Part shown: piece after piece, positions 47,405 to 56,076 of the stretch | Position numbering within the stretch: position 1 is the first letter of the stretch | Layout of the letters: every line of letters begins with the position of its first letter | NCBI RefSeq assembly: GCF_000723205.1 | Contig: NZ_HG315671.1 | Location: 3,875,507-3,939,506, forward strand | Direction: 5' to 3' | DNA: 64,000 nt | From: Formosa agariphila KMM 3901 | Lineage (GTDB): Bacteria; Bacteroidota; Bacteroidia; Flavobacteriales; Flavobacteriaceae | Position numbers and translations under genes: made by a program | The notes under the pieces: model-generated | Databases searched by the model: none | Seen by the model: the letters and a program-made list of their open reading frames with translations, nothing else | What the model was told of the DNA's origin: nothing

Positions 47405-47830
47405 ATGGATAAACGCATAATAGGTCGTGTAGATAAATTTGATTTTCCAAAATTAGATTTATTTAATATCGATGTAAAAATAGATACAGGAGCATATACT
47501 TCTGCGATTCATTGTTCAGAAATTAAAGAAGAAAACAATACACTGCGTTGCATTTTTTACAGCAAAGGACATCCTAACTTTAGTAGTAAAGAAGTAATAT
47601 TTAACGAATACACCTTTACAAACGTAAAAAGTAGCAACGGCATAAAAGAAAATAGATATAAAATAAAATCTGAAGTGATAATTTTTGGTAAAACGTACAA
47701 GATCAACTTAACTTTAAGCACACGAGACGATATGCGATTTCCTGTACTTATTGGCAGACAGTTTTTAAAACGAAAATTCTTAGTCGATGTTGATCTTCAA
47801 AATTTATCTCTTAACTTAAAAGACCAATGA
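47405..47830 (+). CDS. RimB-like retropepsin-fold protease (putative ATP-dependent zinc protease family)
   Basis: A 141-residue protein of the family PF05618, with a retropepsin-like fold. The catalytic-type motif is [13 protein letters not shown] (Asp-Thr-Gly) and the second conserved block is [18 protein letters not shown]. In Pseudomonas the relative RimB removes glutamate tails that RimK adds to ribosomal protein S6. The gene overlaps rimK by 4 bases, which supports the same role here. No signal peptide, so cytoplasmic. Confidence 0.88.
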   Translation: MDKRIIGRVDKFDFPKLDLFNIDVKIDTGAYTSAIHCSEIKEENNTLRCIFYSKGHPNFSSKEVIFNEYTFTNVKSSNGIKENRYKIKSEVIIFGKTYKINLTLSTRDDMRFPVLIGRQFLKRKFLVDVDLQNLSLNLKDQ

Positions 47831-48705
47831 ACATTGTAATTTTATCAAGAAACGCAGAGCTTTACTCAACAGACCGATTAGTTGAAGAAGGTGAAAAACG
47901 CGGACACCTTATAGAAGTAATAGACCCGCTTAAATGCGACATTATTATAGAAAAGGAAAAACCAACTATTTACTACAAAAATCGTTATTTAGATTATGTA
48001 GACGCCATTATTCCACGTATTGGTGCTTCGGTAACATTCTATGGCTGTGCTGTTGTTCGTCAGTTTGAAATGATGAATGTATTCACCATAGTAACTTCCG
48101 ATGCAATACAGCGTTCTCGCGATAAACTAAGGTCTTTACAACGCCTAAGTAAAGCAGGAATTGGAATGCCAAAAACGGTATTTACAAATTACTCTAGAGA
48201 TGTAGAAGAGGTTATTGCACATGTTGGTGGAACACCTGTAATTATTAAACTTTTAGAAGGAACTCAAGGTTTAGGAGTAGTTTTAGCAGAAACTAAAAAC
48301 GCTGCAGAATCTGTTCTTGAAGCTTTTAATGGTTTACAAGCAAGAGTTATTGTACAAGAGTTTATTAAAGAAGCTAACGGTGCCGATTTAAGAGCTTTAA
48401 TTGTAGACGGGCAAGTGGTTGGAGCTATGAAACGCCAAGGAAAAGAAGGAGAGTTCCGTTCTAACTTACACCGTGGAGGATCGGCTAACATTATTAAATT
48501 AAATGCAGCCGAACTAAAATTAGCGGTTAATGCTGCTAATGCATTAAAACTTCCTGTTTGTGGGGTAGATATGTTACAGTCTGCAAGAGGACCATTACTT
48601 TTAGAAGTAAACTCTACACCTGGATTAGAAGGTATTGAAGCTGCTACTGGCAAAAATATTGCTAAGAATATAATTAGTTTTATTGAACGAAACGCAAAAC
48701 GATAA
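47827..48705 (+). CDS. rimK: RimK, ATP-grasp glutamate ligase for ribosomal protein S6
   Basis: A 292-residue ATP-grasp enzyme. N-terminal [18 protein letters not shown] is typical of RimK. ATP-grasp marks include [21 protein letters not shown] (read in parts), [20 protein letters not shown], the metal ligands in GVDMLQS and [14 protein letters not shown]. RimK adds glutamates to the C-terminus of ribosomal protein S6. It overlaps rimB by ATGA and abuts the aspartoacylase-like gene with no spacing, so the three genes are translated as a set. Confidence 0.94.
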   Translation: MNIVILSRNAELYSTDRLVEEGEKRGHLIEVIDPLKCDIIIEKEKPTIYYKNRYLDYVDAIIPRIGASVTFYGCAVVRQFEMMNVFTIVTSDAIQRSRDKLRSLQRLSKAGIGMPKTVFTNYSRDVEEVIAHVGGTPVIIKLLEGTQGLGVVLAETKNAAESVLEAFNGLQARVIVQEFIKEANGADLRALIVDGQVVGAMKRQGKEGEFRSNLHRGGSANIIKLNAAELKLAVNAANALKLPVCGVDMLQSARGPLLLEVNSTPGLEGIEAATGKNIAKNIISFIERNAKR

Positions 48706-49686
48706 ATGATATTTCAGAAGGATATTTTACATGTTTTAGGACACAAAATTCATCCGGGAGAAAGTGCCGAAATTAGTTTCGATGTCGCTAATCTGCACAC
48801 GTCTTCTAGTGTCGATGTTCCTGTATTTATAGAACGCTCTAAGCGACCAGGGCCAACAGTTTTATTTACAGCAGGAATTCATGGCGACGAAGTAAATGGC
48901 GTGGAAATAGTACGCCAAATTATCGCCAAAGGACTTAACAAACCAAAACGCGGTAGTATTATTTGTATTCCTGTAATTAATATCTTCGGATTTATAAACT
49001 TAAAACGAGAATTTCCTGATGGCCGTGATCTAAACCGTGTGTTTCCTGGAAACGATAATGGTTCGTTAGCAAGTCAGGTTGCCTATAAATTAATTCACGA
49101 GGTTATTCCTTCTGTAGATTATGTATTCGATTTTCATACCGGTGGTGCGGGTCGATTTAATGCACCACAAATTCGAATTATGAAGGACGACAGAGAGCTA
49201 GATAATTTAGCAAGAGCGTTTGGAGCTCCCTTTGTAATGTACTCTAAAAATTTAAGTAAATCGTTTCGTTTTACCTGTTCAAAATTAGGGATTCCTATGC
49301 TTCTTTTCGAAGGTGGAAAATCTATACATATAGACCAAAACGTTACAAACACAGGCGTTAACGGTGCCAAACGGGTTTTATTTTATTTAGACATGCTTAA
49401 TGCTAAATTTAAAGTGTCACCACCAAAAAAACCGTGTGTATTTATATTAGAAACCAGATGGCAGCGTGCTAATTATTCGGGTATGTTTAGACCTGCACTA
49501 GATTTAATGGGTACCAAAGTAAAAAAGGGAGATATTATTGGTAACATTACGGATCCGTACGGAAAATTTAACGATTATGTAAAAGCAGAAAGTAGCGGCT
49601 ATATCATTAACGTTAACGAATCCCCTATTGTTTATCAAGGAGACGCCATATTCCATATTACAAGAAAACTCAAACGTGATTTATGA
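48706..49686 (+). CDS. Succinylglutamate desuccinylase/aspartoacylase family zinc hydrolase
   Basis: A 326-residue M14-like metal-dependent amidohydrolase. The zinc site shows GIHGDEVNGVE (His and Glu) and a later His in FDFHTGG. Substrate arginines are likely in DLNRVFPG. The C-terminal 90 residues form a beta domain (SSGYIINVNESPIVYQGD). The family cuts N-acyl amino acids or short acyl peptides. Its tight coupling with rimB and rimK suggests a substrate related to glutamate-tailed peptides. This is a guess from context. Confidence 0.9.
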   Translation: MIFQKDILHVLGHKIHPGESAEISFDVANLHTSSSVDVPVFIERSKRPGPTVLFTAGIHGDEVNGVEIVRQIIAKGLNKPKRGSIICIPVINIFGFINLKREFPDGRDLNRVFPGNDNGSLASQVAYKLIHEVIPSVDYVFDFHTGGAGRFNAPQIRIMKDDRELDNLARAFGAPFVMYSKNLSKSFRFTCSKLGIPMLLFEGGKSIHIDQNVTNTGVNGAKRVLFYLDMLNAKFKVSPPKKPCVFILETRWQRANYSGMFRPALDLMGTKVKKGDIIGNITDPYGKFNDYVKAESSGYIINVNESPIVYQGDAIFHITRKLKRDL

Positions 49687-50246
49687 CAAAATCAGAGTTA
49701 CGAAAAACATACAAAGCCAAACGTAAAGCATTATCATTAGATGCGTGCGACGATTTAAGCATCGCCATTTCCAATCAGCTTTTAAAGCTTCCTATTTGGG
49801 ACAAATCATTCTATCATATCTTTTTAACTATTGAAGAACAACAAGAAGTTAACACCGAATTTATTCTGAATATCCTATCCGGAAAAGATAAAAATATCGT
49901 GATTTCTAAGAGCGATTTCAACACCGGACTCATGCATCATGTTTTACTTACAGATGCTACCACAATTAAGAAAAATAGTTATAATATCCCGGAGCCTATA
50001 GATGGTATTCCTATCCCAAATTCGAGTATTGAAGTGGTTTTTATTCCGCTTTTAGCGTTCGACAAAAAAGGAAACAGAATTGGTTACGGTAAAGGATTTT
50101 ACGACAGATTTTTAGAAGCTTGCAATCCTGAAACTATAAAAATAGGATTATCTTTTTTTGAATCTGAAGATGAAATTTCTGATGTTTACGACACTGATAT
50201 TCCTTTAGATTATTGCGTAACTCCCAATAGGATTTACACATTCTAA
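49683..50246 (+). CDS. 5-formyltetrahydrofolate cyclo-ligase
   Basis: A 187-residue enzyme that converts 5-formyl-THF to 5,10-methenyl-THF using ATP. Family marks are the basic N-terminus (LRKTYKAKRKALS), FLTIEEQQEVNTEFIL, a phosphate-binding segment VFIPLLAFDKKGNRIGYGKGFYDRFLE (read in parts) and the conserved PLDYCVTPNRIY end. It overlaps the upstream hydrolase by 4 bases (ATGA), the last gene of this operon. Confidence 0.93.
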   Translation: MTKSELRKTYKAKRKALSLDACDDLSIAISNQLLKLPIWDKSFYHIFLTIEEQQEVNTEFILNILSGKDKNIVISKSDFNTGLMHHVLLTDATTIKKNSYNIPEPIDGIPIPNSSIEVVFIPLLAFDKKGNRIGYGKGFYDRFLEACNPETIKIGLSFFESEDEISDVYDTDIPLDYCVTPNRIYTF

Positions 50247-50262
50247 AAAAAGGAAAGCACAC

Positions 50263-50281
50263 AGCAGTCAACTGCTTTTTT
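50263..50281 (+). terminator. Weak terminator after the cyclo-ligase gene
   Basis: A 5-base-pair stem (AGCAG with CTGCT, loop TCAA) is followed by a run of six T. The stem is short, so the call is tentative. It ends at the lspA stop codon on the other strand. Confidence 0.45.
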
Positions 50282-50903
50282 ATGAGTCCTTAGGAAATGC
50301 TTTTTTATTAAACACAAGCAACATTACAAAACCAGTACTAATGGCAACATCTGCAACATTAAAAACAGGTTCGAAAAAGGTAAAAAACTTCCCTCCCCAT
50401 AACGGCAACCATTCTGGCAAATACCCCTTCCACATCGGGAAATATAACATATCTACTACTTTTCCATGAAGTAAAGTATCATAACCTCCAGTTGCAGGAA
50501 ATAATGAAGCAATTTGGCCATGACTATCGTTAAAGATAACACCATAAAATACAGAATCTATAATATTACCTAAGGCCCCTGCAAAGATTAACGCAATTGC
50601 AATAGTTAGTAAATAATGACCATTAGTTTTTACAGTTGAATACAACCAATATCCTATTCCGAAAATAGCAAATATTCTGAATATAGTTAGCGAAGTTTTA
50701 GCTGTTCTATCTGAAATGGAGTCGCTAAAATCACTAATTTTAGTTCCCCAAGCCATTCCTTCATTTTCAATAAAATAAATTCTAAACCAGTTAAAAACTG
50801 TAACATCCTCACCTAAAATAAAATGTGTTTTTATATAGATTTTACTTATTTGATCGATGAGTAAAACGACAAAAATAAGTATACTGGCTTTTTTTAAGGA
50901 CAT
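50280..50903 (-). CDS. lspA: Lipoprotein signal peptidase (SPase II)
   Basis: A 207-residue inner-membrane aspartic protease that cuts signal peptides of lipoproteins after lipidation. Four membrane helices are seen (about 5-22, 75-92, 100-118 and 180-200). The catalytic aspartates lie in LGNIIDSVFYG and FNVADVAISTG. It is longer than the E. coli enzyme (164) through a periplasmic loop insertion (about 120-170), usual in Bacteroidetes. It is located after ileS-dksA, a common order in this phylum. Confidence 0.95.
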   Translation of the reverse strand: MSLKKASILIFVVLLIDQISKIYIKTHFILGEDVTVFNWFRIYFIENEGMAWGTKISDFSDSISDRTAKTSLTIFRIFAIFGIGYWLYSTVKTNGHYLLTIAIALIFAGALGNIIDSVFYGVIFNDSHGQIASLFPATGGYDTLLHGKVVDMLYFPMWKGYLPEWLPLWGGKFFTFFEPVFNVADVAISTGFVMLLVFNKKAFPKDS

Positions 50904-50932
50904 GTTTTTAATTTTCAGTAAAAATAGGAATA

Positions 50933-51553
50933 TTATTCTGTTTTAAATACACTTATATCTCCATGAATAGACTTTAAATTCAAATGGTTTTCTCCAAAAT
51001 TTAACTTCTGAAGTTTAACAACTCCATGTCTTGAATCCGCACTTACTTTTACGTAATTAGCTTCTACGTAAATATCGCCTTGAACCGTATTAACTGTTGC
51101 AGAACCTGAAAAGGATGCTAGCGTGCAATTTCCCTGATTCAACTCGATAAAGGCCGTGTTAAAATCGCCTTGAGCTTCCACACTTGCAATATCACTTTTT
51201 ATGTTGAGGTTCATGTGTTTTGGCAATTGTATTTCTAATTCAACAGATATTAATTTATGTACACTCAGCTTATCATTATCTGCTTCAAACAGCGGCTGAA
51301 ATCTTGTAGAAATCATTAAGGAATCATTACTTCTTTTCGCAACCACAACCATATCTTCGTTGTGTTCGCCAGCAATATTAGTCTGAATTAAAATGCGATT
51401 TGTTTGAGATGCTGTTACACGTATTTTAAAGCAATTATTACCATCTATTTGCAATGTTGAAAGACCTTGTGCATCAATACTTTTATCGACACGCTTTTGA
51501 GCGTTCAATGCCATACAAAATAAAGTGAATATACTTAAAGCAAATAATTTCAT
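50933..51553 (-). CDS. Exported DUF4097/adhesin-like beta-helix protein
   Basis: A 206-residue protein with signal peptide MKLFALSIFTLFCMALNA. The mature part is a repetitive beta-strand pattern with Asp/Asn/Gly turns (LNIKSDIASVEAQGDFNTAFI, GSATVNTVQGDIYVEANYVKV, read in parts), as in DUF4097 or head-GIN-domain proteins, which fold as a beta-helix. Function unknown. It lies between dksA (with its own terminator) and lspA (29-base gap). Confidence 0.7.
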   Translation of the reverse strand: MKLFALSIFTLFCMALNAQKRVDKSIDAQGLSTLQIDGNNCFKIRVTASQTNRILIQTNIAGEHNEDMVVVAKRSNDSLMISTRFQPLFEADNDKLSVHKLISVELEIQLPKHMNLNIKSDIASVEAQGDFNTAFIELNQGNCTLASFSGSATVNTVQGDIYVEANYVKVSADSRHGVVKLQKLNFGENHLNLKSIHGDISVFKTE

Positions 51554-51565
51554 ATAAAAGCAAAA

Positions 51566-51594
51566 AAACGCCTTTGCAAAAATGCAAGGCGTTT
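51566..51594 (-). terminator. Terminator after the dksA-family gene
   Basis: A stem of about 12 base pairs with one bulged base (51566-51578 with 51583-51594), loop AAAA, followed on the minus strand by a T-run. It lies 23 bases after the stop. Confidence 0.85.
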
Positions 51595-51617
51595 AATTTT
51601 ATAAATTTAAAGTACTC

Positions 51618-51998
51618 TTATTGCATGTTCTTAGCTTCGATACTAAGCGTTGCATGAGGTACTAATTTTAAACGTTCTTTATTTATTAATTTACCTGTAA
51701 CACGACAAACTCCGTATGTTTTATTTTCAATACGGATTAGTGCATTTTTAAGGTCACGGATAAACTTTTCTTGACGAATAGCCAATTGAGAATTTCTTTC
51801 CTTACTCATTGTTTCGCTACCTTCTTCAAACGCTTTAAACGTTGGCGACGTATCGTCTGTTCCGTTATTTAAATCGTTTTGATAAGCACTCTTGATTAAG
51901 TCTAAATCGCGTTTAGCTTTTACAATTTTGTCTTGAATTATTACTTTAAATTCAGCCAAATCCTTATCTGTATGTCTTACATTTAAATCTACGCTCAT
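51618..51998 (-). CDS. TraR/DksA family protein with reduced zinc finger
   Basis: A 126-residue relative of DksA, which binds RNA polymerase near the secondary channel and modifies transcription. The N-terminal two thirds are a charged coiled coil. The C-terminal finger reads GVCRVTGKLINKERL and PHATLSIEAKN. Of the four zinc-binding cysteines usual in DksA only one remains, the others being replaced by Thr, Ser and Ala. The overall ERL..P.ATL frame is kept. It lies 4 bases after ileS and is co-transcribed with it. Confidence 0.88.
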   Translation of the reverse strand: MSVDLNVRHTDKDLAEFKVIIQDKIVKAKRDLDLIKSAYQNDLNNGTDDTSPTFKAFEEGSETMSKERNSQLAIRQEKFIRDLKNALIRIENKTYGVCRVTGKLINKERLKLVPHATLSIEAKNMQ

Positions 51999-52002
51999 AA
52001 TA

Positions 52003-55000
52003 TTAGTGTTTTTCTATAAACAACTTGGTTTCAATATCATCAAACTCAATGTCAATCCCGTTGTTTACGTGGTCTATAATTTCTAGTTCGGCGGTTAAGG
52101 TTTCTGCCTTAATATATTCTAAATTAGTTTGAATAGCTTTTACAATATCATCATGTTTTTGAAGCTTAACACTTATACGGTCTGTAACTTCGAAACCTGA
52201 ATCTTTACGTAAATTTTGTATTCTATTTATTAACTCTCTTGCAATTCCTTCTTTCCTTAATGCTTCAGAAATTGTGATATCAAGAGCAACTGTTAAATTT
52301 CCTTCGTTAGCAACTAACCATCCTTCAATATCTTGCGATATAATTTCCACATCTTCACGTCCTAAAGTAATACTTTTTCCATTAATTTCAATGTCTAAAG
52401 TTCCTGTTTGCTCAATTTTTTTGATGTCTTCCGAGGTCATTTTAGCTATTTCACTAGCTATCAACTTCATATCCTTCCCAAAACGTGGTCCTAAGACTTT
52501 AAAATCTGGTTTTATTTGTTTCACTAAGATATCTGACGCGTCTTCTAACAACTCGATATCTTTAATATTTACCTCGTGCTTAATTAAATCGGCAACTGCT
52601 AAAATCTCTTCTTTCTGTTCCTTGGTATCTATAGGAATCATGATTTTTTGTAACGGCTGGCGTACTTTAATTTTTTCTTTAGCACGTAATGATAATACTA
52701 AAGACGAAATTACCTGAGCACGTCCCATTTTACGCTCTAAAGACTTGTCTATAACTGCTTCATCAAACACAGGAAACTCAGCCAAATGTACACTTTCAAA
52801 TGTTTCTTTTTGTGTCACTTGTGTTAAGTCTCGGTAAAGTTTATCCATGAAGAATGGCGCAATCGGAGCCCCTAATTTTGCAATGGTTAGCATACAAGTA
52901 TACAAGGTTTGGTAAGCCGAAATTTTATCTTGTTCGTAATCGCCTTTCCAGAAACGTCTTCTACTTAAACGCACATACCAGTTACTTAAATAGTCTTGTG
53001 TAAACTCAGAAATTACACGTGCCGCTTTTGTTGGCTCGTATTCAGCATAATATTCGTCTACACGCTGAATAAGGGTGTGTAATTCTGATAAAATCCAACG
53101 GTCTAATTCTGGTCGTTCTGCTAATGGAATATCAGCTTCACTGTAAGTAAATTTATCTAAATTAGTATATAAGCTAAAGAATGAATAGGTGTTGTAAAGT
53201 GTTCCGAAGAATTTACGTTTTACCTCTTCAATACCTTCAATATCGAATTTTAGATTATCCCACGGATTTGCATTTGCAATCATATACCAACGTGTGGCAT
53301 CTGGACCGTAAGCTGTAAGGGTTTCAAAAGGATCGACAGCATTTCCTAAACGCTTCGACATTTTTTGTCCGTTTTTATCTAATACTAATCCATTAGATAC
53401 TACATTTTTATAGGCTACAGAATCGAATACCATAGTTGCTATGGCGTGAAGTGTATAAAACCATCCACGTGTTTGGTCTACACCTTCTGCGATAAAATCG
53501 GCTGGATACGATTCGTTTCCATCAATTTTTTCTTTATTTTCAAACGGATAATGCCATTGTGCATACGGCATAGAACCAGAATCGAACCATACATCTATCA
53601 AGTCGCTTTCACGTTTCATAGGTTGCCCTGATGCAGACACCAATGTAATTTGGTCGACAATATTTTTATGCAAGTCTAATTGTGCGTAGTTTTCTTCAGA
53701 ATTGTTTCCGATTTCAAAACTTTCGAAAATATCGGCTTCCATTACGCCAGCTTCGACAGCCTTAGTCATTTCTGCTTTCAGTTCGGCAACAGAACCAATA
53801 CAAATTTCTTCTTTACCATCTTCGCTTCTCCAAATTGGTAATGGAATTCCCCAGTAACGCGAACGTGATAAATTCCAATCGTTAGCGTTTGCTAACCAAT
53901 TTCCGAAACGTCCTGTCCCCGTAGATTTTGGTTTCCAATTAATGGTGTCGTTAAGTTCTACCATACGTCCTTTAACGTCGGTTACCTTAATAAACCAAGA
54001 ATCTAATGGATAATATAAAATAGGCTTATCTGTTCTCCAACAATTTGGATAACTGTGCTTGTATTTTTCAACCTTAAAGGCTTTATTTTCTTCTTTTAAA
54101 CGAATAGCGATTTCAACATCTACAGAGCGTTCTGGAGCTTCACCATCGTTATAGTATTCGTTTTTCACATACTTACCAGCATATTCTCCCATTTCTGGTC
54201 TAAATTTACCTTGTAAGTTTACTAACGGTACTAAGTTTCCGTTTTCGTCTTTTACCAATAGTGGCGGAATCTCTGGAGTCGCTTGTTTTGCAACCAAGGC
54301 ATCGTCTGCCCCAAAAGTAGGTGCAGTATGTACAATTCCTGTTCCATCTTCGGTAGTAACGAAGTCTCCAGAAATAATTCTAAAGGCATTTTCAGGATTA
54401 TCGTTTGGAAGTGCATACGGCATTAATTGCTCGTAAGTAATCCCAACTAAATCTTTTCCTTTGAATTCTTTTACAACGTAAAACGGAATTTTCTTGTCGC
54501 CATGCTTATAATCTAACAATGCAGGCTTAGCATCGACTTGGAAAAATTTACCAGCAAATTGTTTTGCTAATAATGGTTTTGCCAATACCACATTCATAGG
54601 TTCGAATGTATATTGGTTATACGTTTCTACTAAAACGTAGTCTATTTTATTTCCTACAGTTAAGGCGGTGTTACTTGGTAAGGTCCACGGCGTTGTTGTC
54701 CAAGCTAAGAAAAAGATATCGCCTTCGTCTTGTAAAAAGTCTGGTAACGAATCTGCATTAGCTTTAAACTGTGCAACTATTGTTGTATCGGTAACATCTT
54801 GGTAGGTTCCCGGCTGATTTAATTCGTGAGAACTTAAACCTGTTCCTGCCTTTGGAGAATACGGCTGAATGGTATACCCTTTGTAGATTAATTTTTTATC
54901 GTAAATCTGTTTTAATAACCACCATACGCTTTCCATGTATTTTGGTTCGTAAGTAATATATGGATCATCCATATTTACCCAATATCCCATTTTACGAGTT

Positions 55001-55407
55001 AGGTCGTTCCAAATACCTGTATAACGCATTACGGCAGTACGGCAAGCCGCGTTATAATCTTCTACAGAAATGGTTTTACCAATATCTTCTTTGGTAATCC
55101 CTAACTCTTTTTCCACTCCAAGTTCAATTGGTAAACCGTGTGTATCCCAACCCGCTTTACGCTTTACTTGGAATCCTTTCATGGTTTTATAACGCGGAAA
55201 AATATCTTTAATAGAACGTGCTAAAACATGGTGAACACCAGGTAAGCCATTTGCAGACGGAGGCCCTTCGAAAAAAACATAGGGTTCCTTTCCTTCTTTA
55301 GTTGTGATACTCTTTTCAAATATATTTTTAGACTCCCAAAAATCAAGAATTTCTTCTGCAACATTTGGTAAGTTAAGACCTTTATACTCAGGAAATCTCA
55401 TGCTCAT
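52003..55407 (-). CDS. ileS: Isoleucyl-tRNA synthetase
   Basis: An 1134-residue class I synthetase charging tRNA-Ile. The HIGH region is PSANGLPGVHH (about residues 50-60), the editing domain has TWTTTPWTLPSNTA-like sequence (AWTTTPWTLPSNTAL), WFDSGSMPYAQWHYP and the KMSKS loop as KMSKRLGN (about 684). A C-terminal anticodon-binding domain follows, with the longer type common to Bacteroidetes and eukaryotes (about 1050-1150 residues). Complete. The dksA-family gene follows in the same unit. A second in-frame ATG two codons downstream could also serve. Confidence 0.97.
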   Translation of the reverse strand: MSMRFPEYKGLNLPNVAEEILDFWESKNIFEKSITTKEGKEPYVFFEGPPSANGLPGVHHVLARSIKDIFPRYKTMKGFQVKRKAGWDTHGLPIELGVEKELGITKEDIGKTISVEDYNAACRTAVMRYTGIWNDLTRKMGYWVNMDDPYITYEPKYMESVWWLLKQIYDKKLIYKGYTIQPYSPKAGTGLSSHELNQPGTYQDVTDTTIVAQFKANADSLPDFLQDEGDIFFLAWTTTPWTLPSNTALTVGNKIDYVLVETYNQYTFEPMNVVLAKPLLAKQFAGKFFQVDAKPALLDYKHGDKKIPFYVVKEFKGKDLVGITYEQLMPYALPNDNPENAFRIISGDFVTTEDGTGIVHTAPTFGADDALVAKQATPEIPPLLVKDENGNLVPLVNLQGKFRPEMGEYAGKYVKNEYYNDGEAPERSVDVEIAIRLKEENKAFKVEKYKHSYPNCWRTDKPILYYPLDSWFIKVTDVKGRMVELNDTINWKPKSTGTGRFGNWLANANDWNLSRSRYWGIPLPIWRSEDGKEEICIGSVAELKAEMTKAVEAGVMEADIFESFEIGNNSEENYAQLDLHKNIVDQITLVSASGQPMKRESDLIDVWFDSGSMPYAQWHYPFENKEKIDGNESYPADFIAEGVDQTRGWFYTLHAIATMVFDSVAYKNVVSNGLVLDKNGQKMSKRLGNAVDPFETLTAYGPDATRWYMIANANPWDNLKFDIEGIEEVKRKFFGTLYNTYSFFSLYTNLDKFTYSEADIPLAERPELDRWILSELHTLIQRVDEYYAEYEPTKAARVISEFTQDYLSNWYVRLSRRRFWKGDYEQDKISAYQTLYTCMLTIAKLGAPIAPFFMDKLYRDLTQVTQKETFESVHLAEFPVFDEAVIDKSLERKMGRAQVISSLVLSLRAKEKIKVRQPLQKIMIPIDTKEQKEEILAVADLIKHEVNIKDIELLEDASDILVKQIKPDFKVLGPRFGKDMKLIASEIAKMTSEDIKKIEQTGTLDIEINGKSITLGREDVEIISQDIEGWLVANEGNLTVALDITISEALRKEGIARELINRIQNLRKDSGFEVTDRISVKLQKHDDIVKAIQTNLEYIKAETLTAELEIIDHVNNGIDIEFDDIETKLFIEKH

Positions 55408-55474
55408 TCGTTCTATTTTCTTATAAGAACGCGAAATTAATGAATTTTAAGAAAACAGCGGTGTTAATACTCAA

Positions 55475-55502
55475 AAAAACCAATTGAAAATAATTGGTTT
55501 TT
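55475..55502 (-). terminator. Terminator after the 154-residue lipoprotein gene
   Basis: An 11-base-pair perfect stem (55475-55485 with 55492-55502), 6-base loop and A/T arms. It separates this gene from ileS. Confidence 0.85.
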
Positions 55503-55514
55503 TAAATTCATTTT

Positions 55515-55979
55515 TTAGTTGTCTTTATATTCGGTTTGAAAGCGTTTTGCCTTAGTTAAAAGCAAATCTTCTTCTTTAGAATCTATATTTGATGACGAGA
55601 TTATTTTACCTTTATTAAGGTAAATTCGCTTTGCTTTAGCTACAGAAGATTTTACAATTGCAACCACCAAAGCATTATCTTTAAAATAATAGTTTTCGTC
55701 TCTAAGGTTTCCTGTTTTTTCTACATTCCTAATATGCACTAAATCACCAGTCTGCTTATCGTAATCCACATAAATTTTATAGGTTCCGATATCTTCAGCA
55801 CCTTGAAGATCTGTCAAGACCCCATCGGATACCGCTTGCTTTAATGCAGTATTTCCATCGACTTTAGTTGTATAGTCATTTAGAGTTCCAACTAATTCAT
55901 CTTTATTAATGGTTTTGCGTGTGCCACAGGACAGTATCATGACACTTAATATCGCTAATAAAATTCCTTTTACTTTCAT
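55515..55979 (-). CDS. Lipoprotein of unknown function
   Basis: A 154-residue lipoprotein (signal MKVKGILLAILSVMILSC, Cys 18). The mature protein is basic and mixed in secondary structure, with YKIYVDYDKQTGDLVHIRNVEKTGN and KAKRIYLNKGKIISS (read in parts), which resembles small beta-meander domains of MORN-like or BLIP-like lipoproteins. No family is assigned. It is a single gene between terminators. Confidence 0.65.
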   Translation of the reverse strand: MKVKGILLAILSVMILSCGTRKTINKDELVGTLNDYTTKVDGNTALKQAVSDGVLTDLQGAEDIGTYKIYVDYDKQTGDLVHIRNVEKTGNLRDENYYFKDNALVVAIVKSSVAKAKRIYLNKGKIISSSNIDSKEEDLLLTKAKRFQTEYKDN

Positions 55980-56020
55980 AGGTATGGTTAATCATCTTTA
56001 TTAAAAATGAAAGGTAAAAG

Positions 56021-56050
56021 AAAACCCCCGAACGTATTGTCGGGGGTTTT
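56021..56050 (-). terminator. Terminator after the M13 peptidase gene
   Basis: An 11-base-pair GC-rich stem (56021-56031 with 56040-56050), 8-base loop, and a T-run on the minus strand. It lies 27 bases after the stop. Confidence 0.9.
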
Positions 56051-56076
56051 AAAATATTTAACTCAAACGAAAGTAC

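Noticed and set aside
48264-48653. 129-codon open frame antisense to rimK
   Set aside because: It lies inside a conserved ATP-grasp gene and has no promoter or family features.
52274-52717. 147-codon open frame antisense to ileS
   Set aside because: It lies wholly inside ileS; its Ser/Ile/Phe-rich composition is that of a shadow frame.
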